From assembly GCF_000420425.1 (NCBI RefSeq), contig NZ_ATUX01000011.1:18746-82745 (forward strand): 64,000 bases of DNA, written 5' to 3'. Below the pieces are notes generated by a model that worked only from the letters and a program-made list of their open reading frames with translations, did no database searches and was not told the DNA's origin. Below are positions 1 through 9,167 of the stretch, piece after piece; position 1 is the stretch's first letter, and each line of letters starts with the position of its first letter. The position numbers and the translations under genes were made by a program. Origin of the DNA: Schaalia vaccimaxillae DSM 15804. GTDB taxonomy: Bacteria > Actinomycetota > Actinomycetes > Actinomycetales > Actinomycetaceae.

Positions 1-1
1 A

Positions 2-2398
2 GTGACTCCCGAGAACTTTATGAAGGTTGAGACCTGGTATGACGAGCCGTGGAAGTTCGTCACGAACAATGCTGAGGCCAACGCTCTCATGGACTGGGGA
101 GCCCAGACTGGTAACCGTGTGTACGGGCACGTCCTCGTATGGCATTCCCAGACTCCGGACTGGTTCTTCCAGGATGACCAAGGCAAATTCTTAACCAATT
201 CGCCCGAGCACCAGCAGATTGCGCGTGACCGGATGCGTACCCATATCAACAATGTTGCTCAGTACCTGTCAGATCGTTACGGCAAATTTGGATCTGATAC
301 GAACCCCCTCGTTGCCTTCGATGTCGTCAATGAGGTCATTGCTGACGGTGCGAACCCTCAGTCGAACGGCCTACGCACCTCCTACTGGTACCAGATTCTC
401 GGTGAAGAGTTCATTGACCTGGCGTTCCGTTACGCTGATGAGGCTTTCAACTCTACCTACGCTGCCCCCGAATCGGACCGCCCGGTCACTCTGTTCATCA
501 ACGAGTACAACACGGAGAACGGTACAGGCACGGGTACGAAGACACAGCGCTATCGTGCCCTCGTTGAACGCCTACTGGCCCGCGGCGTCCCCGTTGATGG
601 CGTCGGACACCAGTTCCACGCTTCGCTGTCGACCAATGTCGCCAATCTGGGTGCTGCACTTGACTACTTCGATTCACTGCCGGTCGTCCAGGCAGTGACC
701 GAAATGGATGTTCCAACCGGTTCTCCCGTCACAGAGGATGTTTTGCGTCGTCAGGGTGCCTTCTACCGGTCAGCTTTCGACATCTTCCGGGCTCAGCAGG
801 CCGAGAATGGAAACCTTTTCTCGGTGACCGTCTGGGGTTTGGCAGATAACAAGTCGTGGCGCACTTGCTCGGGTGCACCCTTGCTTTTCGACAATGATTA
901 CGACGGCAAGTGGGCCTATATTGGTGTTCTCGGTGGCAATATCCCACGTGAATCCCAATCTTTGACAGTGTTTGGGGCGGCGGATGCAGCCGATGCCACA
1001 TCAGGTACTTGGAAGCTGATGCGTGCAACGAAGATTTCCGATTCGGCTTCTTTCCAGGCACGTTGGAACTCGTCGGGTGTCGTTGTGCGCGTTGATATCA
1101 CTGATGCAGATGCCGGTAGTGCTGATGCTGTGACGCTTTCAAGTAAGGATCGTTCTTTCGTCATCTCCCGCAACGGTGGCTCTGTCGAAGGTTTGGAAGG
1201 TGTCCGCGTTGAATCCGATGACCGTGGATGGTACGCGGTGGCGACAATTCCGATGACAGGACTCAAGGTTGGGGACCAAGTACCTTTCGAAGTGTCAGTC
1301 GCGGGTAGTGACGCCGATGGCGGTTGGAACGGTGCAGGTGCTCAAGGCGCGCTTATTCTTGCAGAAGACCTGAAGTCAGCCGCAGCCCCCAAGACTGAGA
1401 CCGCTCCGGTCCTCGATGGTGTTATCGATGCCGAGTGGGATAGGGCTTTGCGTTTGTCCACCGATCAGCAGATCGAGGGCGAATCGGGAGCCTCCGCCGA
1501 TGTGCGGGCGATGTGGTCGCAGAACGGCGAGTCATCAACGCTCCACCTGCTCTTCGAGGTCGCTGATTCAACCCCCGACGTATCCTCCTCCGAAGTTCAC
1601 GAGCAGGACTCCGTTGAAGTTTTCCTCGACCTGGGTAACCTTAAGGCTCAGTCCTACCAGGACACAGATATGCAGTTGCGGGTCAACTCCGACAACGTGA
1701 CGACTTTCGGCACTGGCGATGTCGGCGCCCAGCAGAAGCGTGTGACATCCGCGGTCGTCAAGAATGACTCGGGATACGTTGTTGAGATTGCCATTGACCT
1801 GCTCGACCGAGGTGGTGACGGTACCGTTCATGGCTTCGATGTCCAGGTCAATGACGGTGTATCCGGAAAGCGTGGTTCGGTACGCAATTGGGCCGATCCG
1901 ACGGGCAACTCCTGGCGATCGCCGTCCCATTGGGGTGTCCTGGAACTAGCGGCTAGCGAGGTCGACGTGGCTGTGCCGACAGTCGTCGTAGACGATACTG
2001 AGGTTGAGCACGGTCAGACGATCACCATCACTGGAACGGCTTTCGCTCCAGGGCAAGATGTTGTGGCAACCTTCCACTCTGATCCTGTTGTGATCGGCAC
2101 GGCAGCCGCTGATGAGACTGGACGGGTTGTCTTCACCTTCGTGATTCCGGCTGATGCGGCTATTGGTGGGCACAGGGTTGTCCTAGTTCAGGATGGATCG
2201 GGACTGAGCGCGGAGACAGGTCTGACGGTCGTTAAGGCCTCGTTGGCAGGTGCTCCTGGCGAAGCTGGGTCAGACCTGGATCGGGGCCGTTCGCTGGCGG
2301 CGACCGGTGCTAATGCGGCGGGTGCGGTGCTATTCGGGGTGGTGCTTGCGGCCTTGGGTGGTGCTCTGGTGGTAGGACATCGTCGCATGCGCGCGTAA
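2..2398 (+). CDS. Cell-wall-anchored endo-1,4-beta-xylanase GH10, 5' end missing
   Basis: Secreted GH10 xylanase hydrolysing internal beta-1,4 bonds of xylan. The gene is open at the window start, so the signal peptide and N-terminal barrel strands are missing; the apparent GTG at base 2 is an internal codon. Visible GH10 marks are VWHSQTPDWF (about residue 46), the acid/base Glu in DVVNEV (E111), the nucleophile Glu in VTEMDVP (E234) and the VWGLADNKSW segment. Two beta-rich modules follow (about 321-459 and 463-648); the second looks like a CBM9-type carbohydrate-binding domain. An Ig-like module at about 661-745 closely resembles one in the GH3 enzyme at 29235. The end is an LAATG sortase signal (765-769), a hydrophobic segment and an Arg-rich tail, so the enzyme should be wall-anchored. 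Family assignment is secure. Confidence 0.95.
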   Translation: MTPENFMKVETWYDEPWKFVTNNAEANALMDWGAQTGNRVYGHVLVWHSQTPDWFFQDDQGKFLTNSPEHQQIARDRMRTHINNVAQYLSDRYGKFGSDTNPLVAFDVVNEVIADGANPQSNGLRTSYWYQILGEEFIDLAFRYADEAFNSTYAAPESDRPVTLFINEYNTENGTGTGTKTQRYRALVERLLARGVPVDGVGHQFHASLSTNVANLGAALDYFDSLPVVQAVTEMDVPTGSPVTEDVLRRQGAFYRSAFDIFRAQQAENGNLFSVTVWGLADNKSWRTCSGAPLLFDNDYDGKWAYIGVLGGNIPRESQSLTVFGAADAADATSGTWKLMRATKISDSASFQARWNSSGVVVRVDITDADAGSADAVTLSSKDRSFVISRNGGSVEGLEGVRVESDDRGWYAVATIPMTGLKVGDQVPFEVSVAGSDADGGWNGAGAQGALILAEDLKSAAAPKTETAPVLDGVIDAEWDRALRLSTDQQIEGESGASADVRAMWSQNGESSTLHLLFEVADSTPDVSSSEVHEQDSVEVFLDLGNLKAQSYQDTDMQLRVNSDNVTTFGTGDVGAQQKRVTSAVVKNDSGYVVEIAIDLLDRGGDGTVHGFDVQVNDGVSGKRGSVRNWADPTGNSWRSPSHWGVLELAASEVDVAVPTVVVDDTEVEHGQTITITGTAFAPGQDVVATFHSDPVVIGTAAADETGRVVFTFVIPADAAIGGHRVVLVQDGSGLSAETGLTVVKASLAGAPGEAGSDLDRGRSLAATGANAAGAVLFGVVLAALGGALVVGHRRMRA

Positions 2399-2448
2399 AT
2401 TCCGGTTGATAGCGCTGTTGGGCTGAGATTCCGGAGCGTGAATGCGTT

Positions 2449-2485
2449 GGGGCGGGTGGATGCCGTGGAGGCATCTACCCGCCCC
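2449..2485. terminator. Strong hairpin after the GH10 gene
   Basis: Inverted repeat with 16-base arms starting GGGGCGGGTGGATGCC, one imperfect pair and a short GTG/GAG loop, about 50 bases after the xylanase stop. There is no clean T tract. It probably ends xylanase transcription and may also serve the convergent DeoR gene. Confidence 0.7.
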
Positions 2486-2623
2486 AGGTGTTTCCTGCTC
2501 GACAGTGTTCTGCAGAAGAGTTGTTTTCGGCAGGGGTTGGTCTCGAGGATCCGCATGTGCACTAGATCGCAGTCGCTTAACAATGGGCGCTTTGGTTTCT
2601 GCTGATTGATCTGAGGAAGGAAC

Positions 2624-3400
2624 CTACACCAATACGACCTCTGGCACTACTGCACGAAGAGCCTCTATTTGCGCCCCCGGTAGCGATGTTTCAGTAATGA
2701 CAACATCGATATTCTTCAATGAATGAAAATGATGCAGTGCACTCTTCGTGAACTTGGATCGATCTACCAGCACGATGCGTTGACGTGATGACATCAACAT
2801 CTGTCTTTTGATGGCTGCCATCATGGGATCAGGATGGGCCAGCTGCCCATCCATGACAGCTGTCGACGACATTATGCACAGATCTGGATGCAATTCCGCC
2901 ATTGCGGTCACCGTTCCCGGCCCCGAAAACGCATCCGCCCAGCGCACATAATTCCCGCCCAGCGCAATCAACTCCAGCTTTGAATAACGAATAACTTCAT
3001 CCGCAAGTAAACGCGAATTTGTCACCACTGTTAGTGGCGCTAAATTATTAATTTCGGGAAACAAGTGCATCAATGTCGTCGAGTCATCTAATGCGATTGA
3101 CATCCCTGAATGGACATAGTCGAGGGCTGCGGCAGCTAATCGCGACTTTGCTGAATTGTGTCGGCCAGATCGCATCAATGCCGATGATTCGGCCAGAGTG
3201 TAGGCCGTGACCTGTACACTGCCATGTTCGCGTCGAACTAAGCCTGTGGACTCAAGAAAAGTGATATCCCGGTAAATCGTCATTACTGAAACTCCGAGTT
3301 CATCAGCTAACAACTCTGCTGATGAATTTCCGTTTTCGGAGATGTAGTCAACGAGGGCCTGGTGTCGTTTTTCTCGCGCCGTGGCGGAATTTTTCCCCAT
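2624..3400 (-). CDS. DeoR-family transcriptional regulator
   Basis: Cytoplasmic repressor of 258 residues, the normal DeoR length. An N-terminal winged helix-turn-helix (about 12-62) contains the recognition segment VSVMTIYRDITFLESTGL. A DeoRC sugar-phosphate sensor domain follows, with SIALDDSTT and VVTNSRLLA segments. It lies downstream of, and on the same strand as, the GpsA-like dehydrogenase and FGGY kinase. Family members usually sense a phosphorylated intermediate of the pathway they control, so a kinase product is a likely inducer here; that is inference. The start follows an AGGAAG-like ribosome site. Confidence 0.9.
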   Translation of the reverse strand: MGKNSATAREKRHQALVDYISENGNSSAELLADELGVSVMTIYRDITFLESTGLVRREHGSVQVTAYTLAESSALMRSGRHNSAKSRLAAAALDYVHSGMSIALDDSTTLMHLFPEINNLAPLTVVTNSRLLADEVIRYSKLELIALGGNYVRWADAFSGPGTVTAMAELHPDLCIMSSTAVMDGQLAHPDPMMAAIKRQMLMSSRQRIVLVDRSKFTKSALHHFHSLKNIDVVITETSLPGAQIEALRAVVPEVVLV

Positions 3401-3513
3401 GATCTTCCTTCGTTGAGAGAGCGAACGGTGGGCACAGGTGTCGCCAATGGGCGGAAAACTCCTGTGCCCACCCTTCGCATTTCACGTGCAGAGTAGCAGT
3501 TTTCTCGAATACC

Positions 3514-4563
3514 TCACCTTGTCCGGGGTAGTACGGCTCGAGAAACGATGTCCTTGACTTTTTCCTTGCTGTCTCCGCGAACAATCTGGTGGACGGCCTT
3601 AAGCAGTGGGAAGTCGTCGAGTGTGATCCCCTTGGTTTGTTCAACGAGCTTGAGGGCAAGGGGCAAGGCAGATGCCCCCTCGACGGTTTGTTCTAGTCGA
3701 CCCATTTCTGCCAGAGCATCTGTCGGGGCTTCCCCTCGACCGATTCGCACGCCGAAAACCTTATTGCGTCCGGATAGGCCCGTGACTTCCAGATCGCCGA
3801 CGCCTGGCAAACCGAATGCTGTCTGCGGCTTTGCTCCAAGGGCGGTTCCAAGTCGGGACATTTCTGCGACGGCCTGAGTGAAAGTAGCAGCTTTGAGGTT
3901 GTGGTGGGGGATACCGGTGGATTCTTCCAACCCGTCGGCGATGCCCAGTGCAATCGCGTAGACGTTTTTCATAGGTGCGCACACTTCGACGCCGATCTCG
4001 TCGTCGGTAGAGGCGACGGCATAGTGCGACGTTGTGGTTGCTGCGGCGTACTTTGCTGCTGTTTCGCCATCGATGCATCCGAAAATAGTGGCTGTTGGCA
4101 TACCCTCGGCGCATTCATTCGCCTTAACCGGTCCTGCGATAGCGACGATGGGCGGAATGGGGGTGCCATTGCGAGTAGCGATGGTCCGGATCGCATCGGG
4201 GAGCAGGCTGATTCGCCCGGCTTCGTCCTCGTAGAAACCCTTGGATGTCAGCCAGAGCGCCTCTGCCTGTGAAATGCTATCGAGAGCGAGTTCAGTGACA
4301 CGCTGAACTCCGACGGAGGCAACGGACATGACCACTACTGTTGCCCCGTCAAGCGCGTCTTTCAGTGCGTAGGAGCGGTACAGCGTGACCTCTTTTGGCA
4401 CGATTGCGCCAGTTCGTGGGTGTGGATCGCCGTTTTCAACGGTTTCAAGGAGATGGTCGTCGAGCCATGTGCCCCACAGCCTCACTTCCCAACCCGAATC
4501 CACGAGGGGACGGCACAGGGCGGAACCCATCGCTCCTGCTCCAAGAACTGTAATGACTGCCAT
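3514..4563 (-). CDS. GpsA-family NAD(P)-dependent glycerol-3-phosphate (polyol-phosphate) dehydrogenase
   Basis: Cytoplasmic dehydrogenase of 349 residues, slightly longer than typical GpsA. The N-terminal Rossmann motif is GAGAMGSAL. The GpsA core is present: an AGPVKANECAEGMPT segment, the catalytic-region PMKNVYAIALGIADGL, and LPGVGDLEVTGLSGRNKVFG near the C-terminal helical domain. GpsA normally interconverts dihydroxyacetone phosphate and glycerol 3-phosphate for lipid synthesis. Here it sits between a carbohydrate kinase and a DeoR regulator, so a catabolic role on a phosphorylated polyol such as glycerol 3-phosphate or a tetritol phosphate is plausible. I cannot tell whether the genome has a separate housekeeping gpsA. 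Fold assignment is firm, substrate open. Confidence 0.85.
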   Translation of the reverse strand: MAVITVLGAGAMGSALCRPLVDSGWEVRLWGTWLDDHLLETVENGDPHPRTGAIVPKEVTLYRSYALKDALDGATVVVMSVASVGVQRVTELALDSISQAEALWLTSKGFYEDEAGRISLLPDAIRTIATRNGTPIPPIVAIAGPVKANECAEGMPTATIFGCIDGETAAKYAAATTTSHYAVASTDDEIGVEVCAPMKNVYAIALGIADGLEESTGIPHHNLKAATFTQAVAEMSRLGTALGAKPQTAFGLPGVGDLEVTGLSGRNKVFGVRIGRGEAPTDALAEMGRLEQTVEGASALPLALKLVEQTKGITLDDFPLLKAVHQIVRGDSKEKVKDIVSRAVLPRTR

Positions 4564-4696
4564 TCCTTATCCTTCCTCGATATTCCTTGGGATATCTGGG
4601 TCCTCTTTGCTGCCCGCACTAGGACAGCACCTAAGTTCCCTCATCCATGGTTCTTTTTGTTTCGCGAGGGCGGCCCCCTCGCATGTCACGCAGGTA

Positions 4697-4738
4697 AGGC
4701 CCGGCTGTGCCACAAATATTAGAGGCGCAGCCGGGCCT
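4697..4738 (-). terminator. Hairpin between kinase and dehydrogenase genes
   Basis: Inverted repeat with 15-base arms (AGGCCCGGCTGTGCC and its near-perfect complement, one mismatch) around an AT-rich loop, immediately after the kinase stop on the minus strand. It could terminate or attenuate transcription into the GpsA-like gene. Confidence 0.65.
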
Positions 4739-4748
4739 CACAGTCTTA

Positions 4749-6305
4749 TTAGCTCTTGCGAACGATGGTGTCGAGTTCTGCAAAAAGTTCCTTCAGCGCG
4801 GGGTATAGGCGTGCCTGAACGGCGCCGATCTGACGGTAGGTTTCCGCATGCTCGGTATTCGGCTCGATAGTTTCACCGAAGGTGGCCATTGCCTTTGCTG
4901 AAGCAGCCACATCTGAAGATCCATCAGGCAGTTTACCGGCGTGCACATCAACTCCAGCCATGGCCAGAACCGCCGCGCCCAAGGCAGACACTTCGTCAGC
5001 GATACAGACGGTCAAGGGTAGGCCCACAATGTCAGCCATCATCTGACGCCATAGTGGTGAGCGTGTGCCCCCACCCATAATTCGTAGTTCGGTGATGGGC
5101 ACACCTGATGCGTTTTCGATCGTGTCCAGGTTGCGACGCATTTCAAAGCAGATGGATTCCATGACGGAGCGGTACAAATGCGAGCGTCCGTGGACGCCAC
5201 GCCAACCGATGATGGCACCACGGGCCATGGCGTCCCAGTAAGGCGACTGGACCGCGTTCCAATAAGGCAGAGTCACCAGGCCTTCTGCGCCGGGGGCTAC
5301 CTGTGAAGCTGCTTCGTTGTCCCAGGCCACGTCGGCATTGGGGTTCTCCGGGTCAATGAAGGTAGAGCGCGTCCAGTCAGCGAGGTACGAGCCCGAGGAT
5401 TGGAGGACTTCCAGCACGTAGTTGCCAGGGATACCGGAGACGTGAGTGCGGAAAGCGGGGTCATAAATGTAGCTGGTAGATTCGACGCCAGCATTGACGG
5501 CAGTTCCCATATTCAGGTAGCCAACGCCCGGATCAACGGCTGCAGCGCCGATTCCCGCGGCTTGCCCGTCACCGAGTCCCGCAATAATGGGGATATCTCG
5601 GGTCAGATGCCACTCTTCGCGCAGCTCTTTGCGCAGAATGGACATAGGTGTTGCCGGTGCGATGAGGGTAGACATTTGTTCTTCGCGAACCCCGGCAATG
5701 TCGAGTAATTCAGGTGACCAGGTGCGGTTATTGACGTCAAAGAGGCCGAGGGAGTCGGCTGCTGCTGTGGATGAGAGCCATTCGCCTGTCAGGTTAAAGA
5801 CGATATATCCCAAGACATCAACGATTTTGTCGGCTTTTTCAAAGCGTTCGGGCTTGTTCTTTGCAACCCAAGCCATTTTGTAGATTGCTGGGGTGACACC
5901 TGCGGGTTTGCCGGAGAGCTTGTGGATGTGGGCGCTGCCGTATTTTGCGATTTGGTCCACTGCACGACCGTCAAGCCAGAGAATACCGGGACCTAAGGGT
6001 TGGCCGTCTGCAGTGAAGGGAGCGAAGCTCTCGCGTTGGTGGGTTAGGCCGATGGCCTCGACGCGGTCTCGGTCTTTCTGGGTCAGGGTGGCGAGGACCT
6101 CGCCGATCGTATCGTGGGTGGTTTCCCACCAGAGTCTTGGGTCGTGTTCGTAGAAGTCCATTGCGGGGGTTTGTAGCGGAATCGGGCGTTTCGCCATAGC
6201 CCAGATGGTGCCCGAAGCATCGACAATGATTGCTTTTGTGGACTGGGTGGATGAGTCTACGGCCACCACGAGCGGGCCGGATTCCAACTTTCTTGGAGCG
6301 GTCAT
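4749..6305 (-). CDS. FGGY-family carbohydrate kinase (xylulokinase/polyol-kinase like)
   Basis: ATP-dependent sugar or polyol kinase of 518 residues with the two-domain FGGY fold. The N-terminal phosphate loop region reads VAVDSSTQSTK, followed by GLTHQRESF and LWLDGRA substrate segments. The C-terminal domain has GLGDGQAAGIG, carrying the probable catalytic Asp, and MGGGTRSPLWRQMMADIVG near the nucleotide site. I chose the ATG at 6305 because GAGGAG lies seven bases upstream; an upstream ATG at 6326 lacks such a site. The nearest named relatives by motif are xylulokinases, but the neighbouring GpsA-like dehydrogenase suggests a substrate whose phosphate is a polyol phosphate. Glycerol, erythritol, threitol and xylulose all remain possible. 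Confidence 0.88.
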   Translation of the reverse strand: MTAPRKLESGPLVVAVDSSTQSTKAIIVDASGTIWAMAKRPIPLQTPAMDFYEHDPRLWWETTHDTIGEVLATLTQKDRDRVEAIGLTHQRESFAPFTADGQPLGPGILWLDGRAVDQIAKYGSAHIHKLSGKPAGVTPAIYKMAWVAKNKPERFEKADKIVDVLGYIVFNLTGEWLSSTAAADSLGLFDVNNRTWSPELLDIAGVREEQMSTLIAPATPMSILRKELREEWHLTRDIPIIAGLGDGQAAGIGAAAVDPGVGYLNMGTAVNAGVESTSYIYDPAFRTHVSGIPGNYVLEVLQSSGSYLADWTRSTFIDPENPNADVAWDNEAASQVAPGAEGLVTLPYWNAVQSPYWDAMARGAIIGWRGVHGRSHLYRSVMESICFEMRRNLDTIENASGVPITELRIMGGGTRSPLWRQMMADIVGLPLTVCIADEVSALGAAVLAMAGVDVHAGKLPDGSSDVAASAKAMATFGETIEPNTEHAETYRQIGAVQARLYPALKELFAELDTIVRKS

Positions 6306-6320
6306 GGCGTTTCTCCTCAA

Positions 6321-6394
6321 GATCATCGTTGATCATCGATCATCTGCCGGTGTTGACATTCGCAGAAGAATAACAGAAAAAGTGGTTGAATCAA
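6321..6394 (-). promoter_or_regulatory. Kinase promoter with GATCATC repeats
   Basis: On the minus strand TTGATT (6389-6394) and TATTCT (6367-6372) are separated by 16 bases, giving a plausible sigma-A promoter about 60 bases before the kinase ATG. GATCATC occurs three times downstream (6321, 6331, 6338). DeoR-type repressors often bind short direct repeats, so these are candidate operators. GTTGA-A-TCAAC (6385-6395) is a small palindrome overlapping the -35. The rest of the 286-base divergent gap serves the MFS gene. Confidence 0.45.
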
Positions 6395-6591
6395 CATATT
6401 TCATGAGAATTTTGAAGAGATTTCTTGGAATCTTAGAAAGGAAAGCTTTCGGTTAAGCGTGAGTAATCTGAAGGCTTAACGTCTGATCGGCAATACCTGC
6501 CGCGATAAAAGGCCAAATCTGCCGTTGAGGATTTGTAATATGCAGTGACCAGCGTTTAGAAGCGACGACCATCAACCGGAGAATTTGTTTC

Positions 6592-7866
6592 ATGCCCAAC
6601 ATTCGCACACGCGTGCGTCGGGCGAGGATTGCAGTATTTGTCCTCTTTCTGACGAACGGAGCGCTTTTCGCCAATCTGGTCCCTAGGTATCCTGAAGTCA
6701 AAGATATTTTCGGTTTGTCCGATCCTATTTACGGTTTAACCATTGCATGCTTCCCTGCGGGTGCGATGACGGCAGGACCCCTTGCTGGGTGGGTCATCCG
6801 ACGGATTGGTTCGGCTAGGACTGCGGCATGGGGGACTACCGGCATTGGCCTCATGCTGATCCTTGTGGGAATTATGACGGCATGGCGTCACAGCATAGGT
6901 GCCGACACTGGAACAACTGGAGTTGCCGTTGCCGCACAGGCACTCTTCATGCTTGGTTTCTTCTGCGCTGGAGGCGCAGATGCCGTTACCGATGTCGGCC
7001 AGAACGCCCATGGTCTGCGCGTCCAACGGGTCATCGGTAGACCAGTCATTAACTCCTTCCATGCGGGATGGTCGATTGGGTGCGTCATGGGTGGACTTAT
7101 CGGTTCCGCGGCAACTGCTCTCGCAATCCCCTTGCAGTGGCACCTGATCGCAGCCGCCCTCGTCTTCATGGTCGTTGGACAGGTCGCGCTACGTTTTTGC
7201 CTGCCTGGGAACGATCCTGCCGATGGCCAACCCGATCCTGTGACCGTGATGGCCGGAGCTGGCTCCGCACCTACCGCAGAAGTAATCGACATCCGAGTAA
7301 GGACTGCAAGAATCCAGCCCATTTTCGTCGTCACAGCGTTGACTCTGCTGACTATCGCTGGGATGCTCGTCGAGGACGGTGCCCAGACGTGGGCGACGTT
7401 GTATATGCGTGATGCCCTTGGTGCGGTTGGTGGCGTGGCAGGGTCGGCGTACGTCCTCGCGCTTGCGTCCCAGGCAGTAGGCAGGCTGACGGCGGATCGA
7501 ATGATGGAGGCGATCGGTGCCCGTAACACATTGTTCGTTGGCGGTGGTCTGATCACCGTGGGTATGGGTTTGGCGGTGCTTGTTCAGACGGTACCGACCA
7601 CACTCATCGGTTTTGCCATGGCAGGTTTCGGCTGTGCGTCGACTGTACCGATCGCGATGAATGCAGCTGATGATATTCCGGGCTTGAAACCGGGTCAGGG
7701 ATTAACGATTGTTAGCTGGCTGGGGCGTCTGGCGTTCCTGTGTGCGCCGCCTGTCGTTGGTTTCCTTGTGGAGAGAACGTCGTTGATCTCCGCCCTTGTG
7801 GTACTGCCGATAGCGGGTATGTTGGCGTTGGTCACGGCGACGGTAGTTGCTAAACGCTCTGACTGA
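6592..7866 (+). CDS. MFS transporter, YbjJ/FucP-like
   Basis: Integral membrane protein of 424 residues with about twelve hydrophobic segments, the normal size for a major facilitator carrier. The N-terminal half starts with FVLFLTNGALFANLVPRYPE, and the loop after TM2 has WVIRRIGSAR in the position of MFS motif A. A hydrophilic central loop lies at about 210-235. The protein resembles the YbjJ-type subgroup often annotated as sugar or unknown transporters. It is divergent from the FGGY kinase operon and shares its 286-base control region, so it may import the kinase substrate. An efflux role cannot be excluded. Confidence 0.8.
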   Translation: MPNIRTRVRRARIAVFVLFLTNGALFANLVPRYPEVKDIFGLSDPIYGLTIACFPAGAMTAGPLAGWVIRRIGSARTAAWGTTGIGLMLILVGIMTAWRHSIGADTGTTGVAVAAQALFMLGFFCAGGADAVTDVGQNAHGLRVQRVIGRPVINSFHAGWSIGCVMGGLIGSAATALAIPLQWHLIAAALVFMVVGQVALRFCLPGNDPADGQPDPVTVMAGAGSAPTAEVIDIRVRTARIQPIFVVTALTLLTIAGMLVEDGAQTWATLYMRDALGAVGGVAGSAYVLALASQAVGRLTADRMMEAIGARNTLFVGGGLITVGMGLAVLVQTVPTTLIGFAMAGFGCASTVPIAMNAADDIPGLKPGQGLTIVSWLGRLAFLCAPPVVGFLVERTSLISALVVLPIAGMLALVTATVVAKRSD

Positions 7867-7902
7867 GCCTTGCTGGATGCTTCGACCGCCTTTTCTCATC
7901 GC

Positions 7903-7970
7903 CGAGAGCAGACCTTATGGTTATTTTAAGCCCATTTTTAACTGATTTTTGCGCATAAGGTCTGCTCTCG
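7903..7970. repeat. 68-bp palindromic repeat, copy 1
   Basis: Perfect 17-base arms, CGAGAGCAGACCTTATG and its complement, around a 34-base AT-rich centre. It lies between two convergent gene ends (MFS and LacI). A second copy of the same length and orientation is at 14311-14378. It may be a dispersed palindromic element or a shared bidirectional terminator. Confidence 0.9.
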
Positions 7971-8025
7971 ACGCAAAGGGGGGACAGAGTGAAACCGAGA
8001 GCGACTGGCTGCTTGGTTGGACTGA

Positions 8026-9039
8026 CTAATCAGGTTGGCGCAGGGTTGTACCTTCGTGGAAGGCTGGGGCGATGAGGTGGTAGCTGGGTTCTTGTGGTGC
8101 GGGTGAGTCCAAGCGCTCAAGCAGTAGGTCGATCGCACGTGCTGTCAACGCCTCGGGCCTCATGTCAAAGTGGGTGGGTTGATCGATACTGTGGGAGCGA
8201 ACCTTGTCCCACGAACTGGCGATGACGGATACATCTTGGCCGGGTATGAGGCCGCGGCTGCGCAGGGCATTGCACCAGTCATCAACGGGGACGAGCGGAG
8301 CCAGGAGTAGGGAGTCGCCGATGTCTGGGGAGAGGGTTTTGAGGCTGTCCATGATATGTCGGTAGGACACATCAACTGTGTGCTCCACCAGATCGATACC
8401 GTGCAGCTCCGCTTGTTCATGTACGGCGTTGGCAAAGCGGACGAGAAAATTCAGGTCGGTGAGTGACGAATCGCCCGGACGTAGGAAGGTGATGCGCTTG
8501 TGTCCGGTGTGGGTTAGGGCGTTAACGGCTTCACGGGCGGCGAAGGAGTAGTCCGAGTCGACGGCAATAACGGGATCGTCATTGCCGGGTAGTCCGATGA
8601 AGACAGCAGGCGTGTTGGACTGGCAGACGACCGCCGTGCGTGGGTCATCCTGGGTAACCTCCATGATGAGAAGGCCATCGCACAGAGCTGTATCAATGAC
8701 GCGGCGTAGTCCTGCGGTGCCTTCGTCTGCGGTGACCAGGAGAAGGTCGTAGTCGTGCGCACGTGCGCGGGCGGCGAGGGAAACGATGAAGCGATGCTGA
8801 GCGGCCGGGTCTGCTCCGGCATGGTAGGGCACGGCGATCGCAATGAGATTGGAACGATTGGATCGTAGGGCACGTGCTCCGGAGTTCGGCTGGTATCCGA
8901 GTTCGGTCATAGCGTCGAGGACGCGTCTTTCGGTTTCGGGGGCGACGCTGCGTCGACCGCTCATCACGTATGAGACGGTCGTTTGGGAGACGCCAGCAAG
9001 TCTGGCGACGTCGTGGCTGGTGGGTTTTCGTGCTGGCAT
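8026..9039 (-). CDS. LacI-family regulator of the GH31/ABC locus
   Basis: Cytoplasmic repressor of 337 residues with an N-terminal LacI helix-turn-helix (TSHDVARLAGVSQTTVSYVMSG, residues 7-28), a hinge containing ALRSNRSNLIA and a periplasmic-binding-protein-like effector domain. It is divergent from the GH31 gene with 128 bases between start codons. The perfect palindrome CGCATACGTATGCG (9131-9144) in that gap is the likely operator, and an exact second copy lies inside the GH31 gene. The inducer is probably a product or substrate of the GH31 enzyme, inferred from position only. Confidence 0.92.
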   Translation of the reverse strand: MPARKPTSHDVARLAGVSQTTVSYVMSGRRSVAPETERRVLDAMTELGYQPNSGARALRSNRSNLIAIAVPYHAGADPAAQHRFIVSLAARARAHDYDLLLVTADEGTAGLRRVIDTALCDGLLIMEVTQDDPRTAVVCQSNTPAVFIGLPGNDDPVIAVDSDYSFAAREAVNALTHTGHKRITFLRPGDSSLTDLNFLVRFANAVHEQAELHGIDLVEHTVDVSYRHIMDSLKTLSPDIGDSLLLAPLVPVDDWCNALRSRGLIPGQDVSVIASSWDKVRSHSIDQPTHFDMRPEALTARAIDLLLERLDSPAPQEPSYHLIAPAFHEGTTLRQPD

Positions 9040-9130
9040 GGTCCGGTATCGTTGACTGCTCGACGAGGATCGTCTTATTCTAATCGCGTTCTCCCGATTT
9101 CAGGCAGTGTTGCCAAGTCGTTCGCTAATG

Positions 9131-9144
9131 CGCATACGTATGCG
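9131..9144. promoter_or_regulatory. Candidate LacI operator O1
   Basis: Perfect 14-base palindrome CGCATACGTATGCG with the central CG typical of LacI-family sites, 24 bases before the GH31 ATG. TTGCCA at 9110-9115 may be a -35 element, in which case the operator overlaps the -10 position. Confidence 0.75.
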
Positions 9145-9167
9145 TTTATCTGCTGAGGAGTTTGTCG

